The position numbers and the translations under genes are program-made. Below the pieces are notes generated by a model. The model was not told the origin of the DNA, made no database searches, and saw nothing but the letters and a program-made list of their open reading frames with translations. Positions 8,423-16,059 of a stretch of DNA of 64,000 bases are shown piece after piece (the first letter of the stretch is position 1; each line of letters opens with the position of its first letter). The DNA comes from an uncultured Chitinophagaceae bacterium (GTDB lineage: Bacteria > Bacteroidota > Bacteroidia > Chitinophagales > Chitinophagaceae). The stretch spans positions 62,001 through 126,000 of the forward strand of contig CAISDV010000089.1 in the NCBI GenBank assembly GCA_903884185.1, in the 5' to 3' direction.

Positions 8423-9718
8423 ATGAAAACTGTTATCACGGCTTTATTACTGTTTATTGGAACATTTTCTTTTTCTCAACAGCGCCTCACGCTGCCCGAT
8501 GCCATTAATATTGCTTTAAAAAACAATCCGGGACTTAAGATCGCCAATAATAATATTGCTATCAGTAATATTGGCAATACGTATGGTTTTGCCGGCGGGC
8601 TCCCGGTGGTTCTTGGAACAGGTTCTGATAATGAACAGGTCACCAACCTCAATCAAAAATTAAATACAGGTACCGAGATCGACAGGTCGGGCAGCGCCAG
8701 CAATTCCGCTGCATTGGGAGTGGCGGGCAGTGTATTAGTATTTAATGGAGGCAAAGTGGTGACTGAGAAAAAAAGACTGGATATAGTAGAAGCACAAACG
8801 CATGACCAATACACTTCAAGAGGACTTACAGTGGTGAGTAATGTGATGGTGAGGTATTATGATATCATTCGCCAGCAGGGCCTGGCAAAAACATTATTGC
8901 AATCAATTGATGCATCGAAGAAAAAATTAGAGATCGTAAAAACACAGCAGTCGGTTGGATTGGCAAATAATTCAGACCTCTTCCAGGCGCAACTTGACCT
9001 GAATGCACAGTTACAATTATTACAGGCGCAGCAATTAGTAATTGACCAGGACAAAACAGACCTGCTTACTTTATTGAACCTGCGCCCCGATTCTACCGTT
9101 ACGATCAGTGATACCATTATTGTTGACAGGAATGTAAAACTGGATTCTGTTTTAAAACATTTGGCGATCAATCCTGATCTGCTTGTTGCAGATCAGCAGA
9201 TCCGTATTAATGAATTACTGCAAACAGAAACAGATGCCTTGCGCGCTCCTGCTGTGAGCGCTACGGCTGGATATACCTTTGGAAGAACGCAAAACCAGGC
9301 GGGTAATGTATTGTTTAACCAAAGCTATGGCCCTTATGTAGGCCTGAATTTTTCTGTGCCGATATTTAATGGCGGGAACTATAAAAGACAATCAAAGATC
9401 GCCGGCATCAATACTGCGAATTCCAAACTATTAAGAGATACTATAGTCATTTCATTTACTTCTGCTGCAGTAAAGAACTGGGAAGCATATAATAATAACC
9501 TGAAGCAATTGGAAACGCAGCAAAAAAATTATGATCTCTCTGTTCAGTTGCTTGACCTGGTGTTGCAACGCTTTCAGTTAAGACAGGCGACCATCCTTGA
9601 CCTGAACCTGGCGCAACAGACATTTGAAAATGCAGCTTACTCGCTTGTCAATATAGCTTATGCCGCGAAAATTGCCGAGATACAGTTAAAAAAACTGTCG
9701 AACCAATTAAGTTTCTAA
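8423..9718 (+). CDS. TolC-family outer membrane protein
   Basis: A 431-residue outer membrane efflux channel subunit. The ATG at 8423 gives a clean signal peptide (KTVITALLLFIGTFSFSQ), so the ATG five codons earlier is less likely. The mature part has the repeated TolC organisation: LTLPDAINIALKNNPGLKIANNN near the N-terminus and a second copy of the helical/strand pattern after about residue 240, with YVGLNFSVPIFNGGNYKRQSKIA, the typical barrel-entry segment of the family. It is Gln/Asn-rich and predicted to form coiled coil. No membrane fusion or inner membrane partner is adjacent; the next gene is an aminotransferase. The exported substrate is unknown. Confidence 0.88.
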   Translation: MKTVITALLLFIGTFSFSQQRLTLPDAINIALKNNPGLKIANNNIAISNIGNTYGFAGGLPVVLGTGSDNEQVTNLNQKLNTGTEIDRSGSASNSAALGVAGSVLVFNGGKVVTEKKRLDIVEAQTHDQYTSRGLTVVSNVMVRYYDIIRQQGLAKTLLQSIDASKKKLEIVKTQQSVGLANNSDLFQAQLDLNAQLQLLQAQQLVIDQDKTDLLTLLNLRPDSTVTISDTIIVDRNVKLDSVLKHLAINPDLLVADQQIRINELLQTETDALRAPAVSATAGYTFGRTQNQAGNVLFNQSYGPYVGLNFSVPIFNGGNYKRQSKIAGINTANSKLLRDTIVISFTSAAVKNWEAYNNNLKQLETQQKNYDLSVQLLDLVLQRFQLRQATILDLNLAQQTFENAAYSLVNIAYAAKIAEIQLKKLSNQLSF

Positions 9719-9727
9719 CTTGCCTGC

Positions 9728-10879
9728 ATGTATTTGCGATCCAAACTCCCGGATGTAGGAACTACCATCTTTACTGTGATGAGCCAGTTGGCCATTGAAC
9801 ACGGTGCCGTAAACTTAGGACAAGGCTTTCCTGATTTTATGATGAGTGAAGAACTCACTTCATTGGTAAGTGAAGCAATGAACAAAGGTTTTAATCAATA
9901 CACACACATGAATGGGTTGCCATTGCTGCGTGAGCGGTTGGCTGAGAAAGTAGAAAAATTATACCAGGCAAAGATCAACCCCGATACACAAATTACTATT
10001 ACACCCGGCGGTACCTATGCGATCTATACGGCACTTACCACTGTCTTACAACCGGGCGATGAAGTGATCGTATTTGAACCTGCTTATGATAGTTATATTC
10101 CAAACATCGTGATCAATGGTGCTGTTCCGGTTTTAATTCCATTGCAGTACCCTGATTATTCTGTGCCATGGAATATGGTGAGGGAAAAGATAACTGCAAA
10201 GACAAGAATGATCATGATCAACTCGCCGCACAACCCAACTGGTAGTGTGTTGAGTGAAGCGGATATGCTGGAGCTGAGTATGATCGTTGAAGGAACAAAT
10301 ATTTTAATTCTCAGTGATGAAGTATACGAGCATTTGGTATTTGACGGGATCAGTCACCAGAGCGTGTTGCGTTACCCGGGCCTGCGCGACAGAAGTTTTG
10401 CCTGTTTTTCTTTTGGCAAGACCTATCACTGTACCGGATGGAAGATCGGTTACTGCATTACTTCGGCAGAGTTGATGAAAGAGTTCAGGAAAGTGCACCA
10501 GTTCAATTGTTTTAGTTGCGATACACCCAAGCAGGTGGCATTGGCAGAATACATACAAAATGAAGAAGCATATCTAACGCTCGGATCTTTCCTGCAAAAG
10601 AAAAGAGATTATTTCAGGGAGCTGATGGACGCCACTCCATTCCGGCGCATCACTTCACATGGTAGTTATTTTGAGTGTTACAGCTATGGGCATTTCACCA
10701 ACGAACCCGATAAAGAACTGGCAATTCGTTTAACAAAAGAATATGGCATTGCTACCATACCTGTATCTGTTTTTTACCAGAGCGGCAAGGATGATAAAGT
10801 ATTGCGTTTTTGTTTTGCTAAGAAAGAAGAGACGTTGAAGAGAGCGTTGGAGAAGTTGGTGGGGTTGAGGGTGGGATGA
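9728..10879 (+). CDS. Class I/II PLP-dependent aminotransferase, methionine aminotransferase-like
   Basis: A 383-residue fold-type I aminotransferase. Key features: NLGQGFPDF near residue 33, NQYTHMNGLPLLRE, ITPGGTYAIYTALTTVLQPGDEVIVFEPAYDSY, SPHNPTGSVLS (the NPTG segment), ILSDEVYEHLVFDG (Asp to the PLP ring nitrogen and Tyr to its hydroxyl), SFGKTYHCTGWKIGY (PLP lysine in SFGKT) and the C-terminal LRFCFAKKEETL with the substrate-binding Arg. The overall pattern is that of YbdL-like methionine / kynurenine-type aminotransferases. It begins 9 bases after the TolC-like gene, so co-transcription is likely but a shared function is not obvious. Confidence 0.85.
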   Translation: MYLRSKLPDVGTTIFTVMSQLAIEHGAVNLGQGFPDFMMSEELTSLVSEAMNKGFNQYTHMNGLPLLRERLAEKVEKLYQAKINPDTQITITPGGTYAIYTALTTVLQPGDEVIVFEPAYDSYIPNIVINGAVPVLIPLQYPDYSVPWNMVREKITAKTRMIMINSPHNPTGSVLSEADMLELSMIVEGTNILILSDEVYEHLVFDGISHQSVLRYPGLRDRSFACFSFGKTYHCTGWKIGYCITSAELMKEFRKVHQFNCFSCDTPKQVALAEYIQNEEAYLTLGSFLQKKRDYFRELMDATPFRRITSHGSYFECYSYGHFTNEPDKELAIRLTKEYGIATIPVSVFYQSGKDDKVLRFCFAKKEETLKRALEKLVGLRVG

Positions 10880-10903
10880 TTTTTTGATTATAAATAATAA
10901 ACT

Positions 10904-11059
10904 ATGGGATTAGTAAAAGAACCCAAAAATGTTGACCTCGTTATACAATCTACACCCTGGTCAAAATCTGAATTAACAGAATTGAGCATAATTATTCAAA
11001 AAGCAAAAGAAGCCAATAAACGTAATACAAAAATTATTTCAAAAAAGAAGAGACATTGA
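10904..11059 (+). CDS. Small hypothetical protein (51 residues)
   Basis: A short frame with a plausible start: ATG at 10904, 24 bases after the aminotransferase stop, and TGA at 11057. The product begins MGLVKEPKNVDLVIQSTPWS and ends in a Lys-rich tail (NTKIISKKKRH); it is soluble, has an amphipathic middle (ELTELSIIIQKAKEANKR) and contains no signal or membrane segment. I recall small proteins of similar start (a VKEPKNVDFVI-like opening) in Bacteroidota but cannot confirm a family. Its context next to the small gene at 11147 suggests a patch of accessory genes. Confidence 0.45.
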   Translation: MGLVKEPKNVDLVIQSTPWSKSELTELSIIIQKAKEANKRNTKIISKKKRH

Positions 11060-11146
11060 AAATTATATTGGATAAATTGTAGAGCAATTTTGGGGTAGTA
11101 CTTTATAAATAATTTTTGATAAGACTGAAAACTTTAAGACAAGTTA

Positions 11147-11473
11147 ATGCATCATTCAAACTCTGAACTCAAGCTTAAATATAAAGATCACTTTCATAAA
11201 ATAAGCATCTTTGTAAATGAATTCGATCCGTGTGGATTGATACACGGTGGCGCTCCTGAAGATGAATACGACTGCCTGACAGGCAAACTATTAAGTGCAG
11301 CATATGCTAATAAGAGTAGAAATGAAATAAAGAATATTATATTTCATGAAATCGAGCATCACTTTGGCACACCAGATTTGACTTTATTAAAAGAACCTTA
11401 CAAAACAAAGTTCTATAACGGTACTGAAATATTAATTGATAAAATACAAATCGAAATAGAAAAAAAATTATAG
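11147..11473 (+). CDS. Hypothetical protein, DUF1871-like
   Basis: A 108-residue soluble protein. The stretch VNEFDPCGLIHGGAPEDEYDC resembles the DPxGL...APEDEYD core of the DUF1871 family; the rest (a helical C-terminus with KNIIFHEIEHHFG) is less diagnostic. No function is known to me. It ends 2 bases before the SRPBCC gene, so translational coupling is possible. Base composition looks more AT-rich than the flanking genes, which fits a recently acquired or fast-evolving gene. Confidence 0.55.
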   Translation: MHHSNSELKLKYKDHFHKISIFVNEFDPCGLIHGGAPEDEYDCLTGKLLSAAYANKSRNEIKNIIFHEIEHHFGTPDLTLLKEPYKTKFYNGTEILIDKIQIEIEKKL

Positions 11474-11475
11474 CC

Positions 11476-11907
11476 ATGCGCCACGACCTCACCGTATCAC
11501 AATCCATAGACATTAACGCACCAGTTTCCAAAGTTTGGGAAGGGCTTACCAATCCGGCTATCATCAAAGAATGGTTGTTCGGAACCAATACCACCACAGA
11601 CTGGCAACCGGGAAGCGAGATAGTCTTCTCTGGAGAATATAACGGGCAGACATACCGCGACAAGGGTATTATCCAGGAGTTTGTTGTAAATAAAATAATC
11701 AGCTATACTTACTGGTCGGGCTTCTCCGGTTTGGAAGATACACTTGAAAATTATTCATTGGTAACTCTTACAGTAGCAGATAATGGCAACGGCACCACCA
11801 ATTTTACCTGGACACAAAAGGGGTTTGGTTCAGAAGAAGGTTACCAGCATTCTTTGGGTGGAATGACAGAGTTTTTGGAGAAGATAAAATCTGTTATTGA
11901 ACAATAG
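11476..11907 (+). CDS. SRPBCC / AHSA1-like START-domain protein
   Basis: A 143-residue single-domain protein of the AHA1/Bet v 1-like fold, a hydrophobic-ligand cradle. Diagnostic features are SIDINAPVSKVWEGLTNPAIIKEWLFGT at the start, the central strand region (GEYNGQTYRDKGIIQEFVVNKIISYTYWS) and the closing helix (GGMTEFLEKIKSVIEQ). Members bind lipids or small metabolites, but the ligand cannot be read from the sequence. It follows the DUF1871-like gene by 2 bases. Downstream is a palindromic repeat that fills the gap to the convergent MORN gene. Confidence 0.85.
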   Translation: MRHDLTVSQSIDINAPVSKVWEGLTNPAIIKEWLFGTNTTTDWQPGSEIVFSGEYNGQTYRDKGIIQEFVVNKIISYTYWSGFSGLEDTLENYSLVTLTVADNGNGTTNFTWTQKGFGSEEGYQHSLGGMTEFLEKIKSVIEQ

Positions 11908-11909
11908 AA

Positions 11910-12034
11910 TTACCGCAGAGCCGCAGAGACGGGGAGAAACGCAGAGATAAATTGGATTAGATTAAATGAGATAATAATACTTTAACTCTGCGAACCTCTC
12001 CTCCCGAAACTTCGGGATCCCCGCCTCCCCGGTA
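11910..12034. repeat. CGCAGAG-type palindromic repeat with 16-bp hairpin module
   Basis: The left half (taccgcagagccgcagag, then acggggagaaacgcagag) is mirrored by the right half (ctctgcgaacctctcc and ccgcctccccggtaa), with TCCCGAAACTTCGGGA (12002-12017) embedded in the right arm. It fills the gap between two convergent genes and could act as a two-way terminator or mRNA 3'-end hairpin. Confidence 0.7.
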
Positions 12035-12038
12035 AAAA

Positions 12039-12815
12039 TTACCCGTTAATCTCTATACTCACTTCATAACTCCCTGCTTCAAGGAATTCGATCTCTACCA
12101 GTTCTGAGCTGATAGTTAATTTCATCCGTGCAGGATATGCCACATCATATAAAATGGTTTCACTCTTTTTTGCATGATCCTGGTTTTGTGTCATCCTTGT
12201 ATAATTACCCAGGGTCAAGGCAATATCATCGATCTTCATCTTTGTAACACCATTGGCTTGTCCGCCAAATAGTGCATTATTGGGGTTGCCACCACCTGCC
12301 CGCCTCGCACTATCTGTTCGCATGATCCCGGCACCTCCTAAAGTATTTGACACAAGAAAATTGATCTGCTTAAAAGCATCCCTTTTGAATTTCACATCTA
12401 CAGTAACCACCAGCCTACTGGTATAATGAACAATATATGGGTGTTCGTTCTTGCCAATAAATTCATCCTTTTCCCAAAACCCATCCAGGTAGCTTGCTGC
12501 GCCATCCTGGTTTTTAACGGTCATGATACCTTTTCCTTCACGCTGCCCTTTTGAAAATTTGCCTGTGTAAGAATCGCCATTGCTCCAGGTATAGGTTCCT
12601 TGCCCGTCGGGCATCCCGGCTTTGAATTCGCCTTCATAGGTATCGGTACCAATAGCTTTGCCCTTCCCACTTGCTTTTCCCCTTTTACAATCGCCGGTAT
12701 AGGTACCTTTCAACGATGCTTTTTCAACAGTGCAATTCTGTGAAAAAACAGAAGGGCAGATCAGCGCTGCGATAATCAAAGTAAAAAAAATCCTGATGTA
12801 AGGAGTGTGTCTCAT
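12039..12815 (-). CDS. Secreted MORN-repeat protein
   Basis: A 258-residue exported protein. Residues 1-25 are a signal peptide (IRIFFTLIIAALICPSVFS). Residues 35-100 hold about three MORN units (GTYTGDCKRGKASGKGKAIG, TYEGEFKAGMPDGQGTYTW, SYTGKFSKGQREGKGIMTV), which form an extended beta sheet. The remaining 150 residues are not a family I recognise; they contain a beta-rich, lysine-rich segment with DVKFKRDAFKQINF and end EIEFLEAGSYEVSIEING. The gene is divergent from the M16 peptidase with a 97-base gap. A TAACTTCG (12840-12833, minus strand) 17 bases before the start is a possible -7 element with one mismatch. Confidence 0.8.
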   Translation of the reverse strand: MRHTPYIRIFFTLIIAALICPSVFSQNCTVEKASLKGTYTGDCKRGKASGKGKAIGTDTYEGEFKAGMPDGQGTYTWSNGDSYTGKFSKGQREGKGIMTVKNQDGAASYLDGFWEKDEFIGKNEHPYIVHYTSRLVVTVDVKFKRDAFKQINFLVSNTLGGAGIMRTDSARRAGGGNPNNALFGGQANGVTKMKIDDIALTLGNYTRMTQNQDHAKKSETILYDVAYPARMKLTISSELVEIEFLEAGSYEVSIEING

Positions 12816-12912
12816 CGGGTGGGCTTTGTTTTCGAAGTTACTGAAAGAGAGAAAGATTTTGTCATATTCATTTTATCCGGTAATTTTTCATTCCTCAAAA
12901 AAACCTCTCACC

Positions 12913-15813
12913 ATGAAACCAAAACTATTCCTGTTCCTGCTTGTATGCTTTGCAATGAACAGTTCACTTTTCAGCCAGGCCAAATTAGTAGAAAAGATCA
13001 CCAAGAAAGGAGATGAACTGATCATCCCCTATGAAAAGTATGTGTTGCCCAACGGACTTACATTAGTTGTGAGTGAAGACCACAGTGATCCGATTGTGCA
13101 TGTGGATGTAACCTACCACGTTGGCTCTGCACGTGAAGAAATAGGAAAAAGCGGTTTCGCGCATTTCTTTGAACACATGATGTTTGAAGGAAGCGACCAT
13201 GTTACAGACCAGCAACATTTTAAACTGGTGACAGAAGCCGGAGGTACACTGAATGGATCTACCAACCGCGACCGTACCAATTATTATGAAACGGTTCCCA
13301 ATAATCAACTCGAAAAAATGTTGTGGCTGGAAGCAGACCGCATGGGCTTCTTACTGGATGCAGTAACACAAAGAAAATTTGAAGTACAGCGCTCTACTGT
13401 AAAAAATGAACGCGGACAGAATTATGATAACCAGCCTTATGGACTGGCAGGAGAAGTGTCTGCAAAAAATTTATATCCCTATGGACATCCTTATTCCTGG
13501 TTAACGATCGGGTATGTAGAAGAGCTGAATAGTGTAAGTGTGGACGACCTGAAACATTTCTTCCTGCGCTGGTATGGCCCAAACAATGCAACACTGACCA
13601 TTGGTGGCGATGTAAAAACAGAAGATGTGGTGAAGATGGTAGAAAAATATTTTGGCAGCATTCCCCGTTGCCCGGCTGTATCGCGTGTACAACTTGATCC
13701 TGTTGTGCTGGATAAAGACAGGTATGCAAGTTATACAGACAATTATGCAAGAACACCGCAATTAAGAATTGTATATCCCACCGTAGCAGAATATAATCCT
13801 GATATGGCAGCACTGGCATGCCTTGCACAGGTATTCGGCGGCGGTGGAGGAGGTGGCGGACGTGGTGGAAGAGGCGGCGGTGGAGGAGGTGGCGGAGAAA
13901 GTAGTTCCATCCTGTATCAGACATTGGTAAAAACACAGAAGGCATTACAGGCAAGCGCCAACAGCAGTTTGAGCGAATTGGCAGGCGAGTTTTCATTTTC
14001 CATCACACCATATCCCGGTAAATCACTGGCAGATATGGAACAGCTGATCAGCGAAGCAATGGCTGCATTTGAAAAGAAAGGAGTAACAGATGATGATATC
14101 GAGAAATTTAAAAGTGGGTTTGAAAGCAGGACCATTAACGGGCTTGCAAGCATATCAGGTAAAGTAAATCAATTAGCGGCGTTTCAAACTTTTGCTGGCA
14201 ATGCAAATATGCTTCCCACATTATTAAAGATGTATCATGATGTTACAAAAGAGGATGTATTGCGTGTGTATGAAAAATATGTCAAAGGGAAACACCGTGT
14301 AGTGCTGAGCATTCTTACCAAAGGCCAGGAAAATTTAAAAGCAGCTGCGGATAATTATACAGTTGACCAATCTCATTACAAGAAACCGGAATATGGATAT
14401 GCTTCTTTAAAATATACAAAAGCAAAAGATAATTTCGACAGGAGCAAGGTTCCGCCAAGTGGCCCCAACCCGGTTGTAAAAGTTCCTGATTTCTGGGCAA
14501 GCACTTTGCAAAACAAAATGAAAGTGATTGGCACAGAGAATACAGAAATACCTGTGGTAACAGTAAGCATTTCATTAAAGGGCGGACGTTTTGTAGAAGC
14601 CAATGACCTTTCCAAAGCAGGATGGGCGAATCTTTTTGCCGATATGATGAATGGGGACACACAAAAATATACAGGTGAAGAAATATCTGTGGAACTTGCA
14701 AAATTGGGAAGCTCCATCGGCATTAATAACTCAGACGATGCGATCGTGTTTACTGTTACATCGCTCAAGAAAAATATTGACAGGACATTGGAATTGCTGA
14801 GAGAAAGAATGATGGGCCCTAAATTCAGTGAGAGTGGATTCGACCGCGTGAAACGCCAGTTGAGCGAGCGCATGAAGAGTGCCAAGACACAAGCTGCAGG
14901 CGTTGCTACCAGTGTGTATGCAAAGCTCAGCTATGGTGGCAATAATATTTTAGGAATACCTGAGAATGGTACTCTCGCAACGCTTGACAATATCAAGTTC
15001 GCTGATATACAGAAATACTATGACACTTATATCAGTTCAGATGAAGGCAAAGTAATTGTTGTGGGTGATATCAAAGAATCAGAGATACTTCCTAAACTTG
15101 CTTTCTTAAACAGGCTTCCTGCAAAACCAATTACCATGCCTGTACCTGGGCCGGCACCTGTAATTGAAAAAACAAGAATATACCTTGTTGATATACCCAA
15201 AGCTGCACAAACAGAATTCCGTGTGGGTGAAGTAACGGGATTAAAATATGATGCTACCGGTGAATTCTACCGCGCAGTACTCACTAATTATAATTTGGGT
15301 GCGGCATTCAACAGTCGACTGAATATGAACCTTCGTGAAAACAAAGGCTGGACATACGGTGCACGCAGCAGCTTCAGCGGAAACAAATACACAGGCGGTT
15401 TTGCATTCAGCAGCGGTATCAGGGCAAATGCCACCGACAGCGCATTGTATGAAACGATCAGGGAAATAAAAGGATTTGCTGCGAATGGAGTTACGGCAGA
15501 TGAGATCGCATTTATGAGAAACTCTATCGGGCAAAGTGATGCGCGCAATTATGAAACAAGTGTACAGAAAGCGGCGTTCATTGGGCGCATACTGCAGTAT
15601 AATCTGCCGAATGATTTTATCAGTAAACAAAGCGCGATCCTTAACTCCATTTCAAAACCTGAAATGGATGCGCTGGCTAAAAAATATTTAGATGTGAACA
15701 AGATGAATATTCTTTTGGTGGGCGATAAGCAATTGATCTTACCAGGATTGAAGAGACTGGGGTATGAGATCATTGAGTTGGATGCTGATGGGAATAAGAT
15801 GGGGACGTTGTAG
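12913..15813 (+). CDS. M16 family zinc metallopeptidase, two-domain, with a poly-glycine insertion
   Basis: A 966-residue exported protease of the pitrilysin/insulinase family. The ATG at 12913 gives a signal peptide (KPKLFLFLLVCFAMNSSLFS); the frame is open further upstream without signal. The first half is active: HFFEH (His84, Glu87, His88) is the inverted zinc motif, with the third ligand probably Glu166 in VKNERGQ. The second half (from about 540, VPDFWASTLQNKMKVIGTENTEIP) is the second, inactive M16 pair with the NLRENKGWTYGARSSF arginine/tyrosine motif. Odd: residues 309-328 are 18 glycines and two arginines, where relatives have a short loop before SSxLYQxLVK. Strong terminator downstream. 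Confidence 0.92.
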   Translation: MKPKLFLFLLVCFAMNSSLFSQAKLVEKITKKGDELIIPYEKYVLPNGLTLVVSEDHSDPIVHVDVTYHVGSAREEIGKSGFAHFFEHMMFEGSDHVTDQQHFKLVTEAGGTLNGSTNRDRTNYYETVPNNQLEKMLWLEADRMGFLLDAVTQRKFEVQRSTVKNERGQNYDNQPYGLAGEVSAKNLYPYGHPYSWLTIGYVEELNSVSVDDLKHFFLRWYGPNNATLTIGGDVKTEDVVKMVEKYFGSIPRCPAVSRVQLDPVVLDKDRYASYTDNYARTPQLRIVYPTVAEYNPDMAALACLAQVFGGGGGGGGRGGRGGGGGGGGESSSILYQTLVKTQKALQASANSSLSELAGEFSFSITPYPGKSLADMEQLISEAMAAFEKKGVTDDDIEKFKSGFESRTINGLASISGKVNQLAAFQTFAGNANMLPTLLKMYHDVTKEDVLRVYEKYVKGKHRVVLSILTKGQENLKAAADNYTVDQSHYKKPEYGYASLKYTKAKDNFDRSKVPPSGPNPVVKVPDFWASTLQNKMKVIGTENTEIPVVTVSISLKGGRFVEANDLSKAGWANLFADMMNGDTQKYTGEEISVELAKLGSSIGINNSDDAIVFTVTSLKKNIDRTLELLRERMMGPKFSESGFDRVKRQLSERMKSAKTQAAGVATSVYAKLSYGGNNILGIPENGTLATLDNIKFADIQKYYDTYISSDEGKVIVVGDIKESEILPKLAFLNRLPAKPITMPVPGPAPVIEKTRIYLVDIPKAAQTEFRVGEVTGLKYDATGEFYRAVLTNYNLGAAFNSRLNMNLRENKGWTYGARSSFSGNKYTGGFAFSSGIRANATDSALYETIREIKGFAANGVTADEIAFMRNSIGQSDARNYETSVQKAAFIGRILQYNLPNDFISKQSAILNSISKPEMDALAKKYLDVNKMNILLVGDKQLILPGLKRLGYEIIELDADGNKMGTL

Positions 15814-15842
15814 AGTCAACTTCTAAATATTATTTAATGAAA

Positions 15843-15869
15843 GGGTGCACAAACTTGTGTGCCCTTTTT
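15843..15869 (+). terminator. Rho-independent terminator after the M16 peptidase gene
   Basis: GGGTGCAC (15843-15850) pairs with GTGTGCCC (15857-15864) around AAACTT, followed by five T. Confidence 0.85.
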
Positions 15870-15877
15870 ATTTAAAA

Positions 15878-16002
15878 TTTCACGCAAAGACGCCAAGTTA
15901 AAAAAGACGCAAAGAAAAATTCTAATTCGATAAACTCTTTGCGCCTTTGTATTAAACTTAGCGTCTTTGCCCGCCCGGCTATGCCATTCGGACGAGCGTG
16001 AA
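15878..16002. repeat. CGCAAAGACGC-type palindromic repeat with an inserted GC-rich segment
   Basis: Outer arms TTTCACGCAAAGACGC (from 15878) and GCGTCTTTGC ... GCGTGAAA (to 16002). The right arm is interrupted by about 25 bases (15971-15995) that can form their own hairpin: CGCCCG and CGGACG, 6 pairs with one G-U. Removing them restores the GCGTCTTTGCGTGAAA seen in the copy at 41844-41934. Confidence 0.65.
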
Positions 16003-16033
16003 AAAAAGAGCTGCCGGTTTCCCAACAGCTCTT
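16001..16033 (-). terminator. Rho-independent terminator of the RND efflux operon
   Basis: On the minus strand, AAGAGCTG (16033-16026) pairs with CAGCTCTT (16013-16006), followed by a T run (16007-16001 read as A on the plus strand). It lies 27 bases after the RND stop codon. Confidence 0.8.
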
Positions 16034-16059
16034 CACTAAAAACCAACTGTAATTTTTAT

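Noticed and set aside
13394-13996. A 200-codon frame antisense to the M16 peptidase
   Set aside because: His/Leu-rich nonsense composition; the M16 active-site motifs are on the plus strand in the same region.
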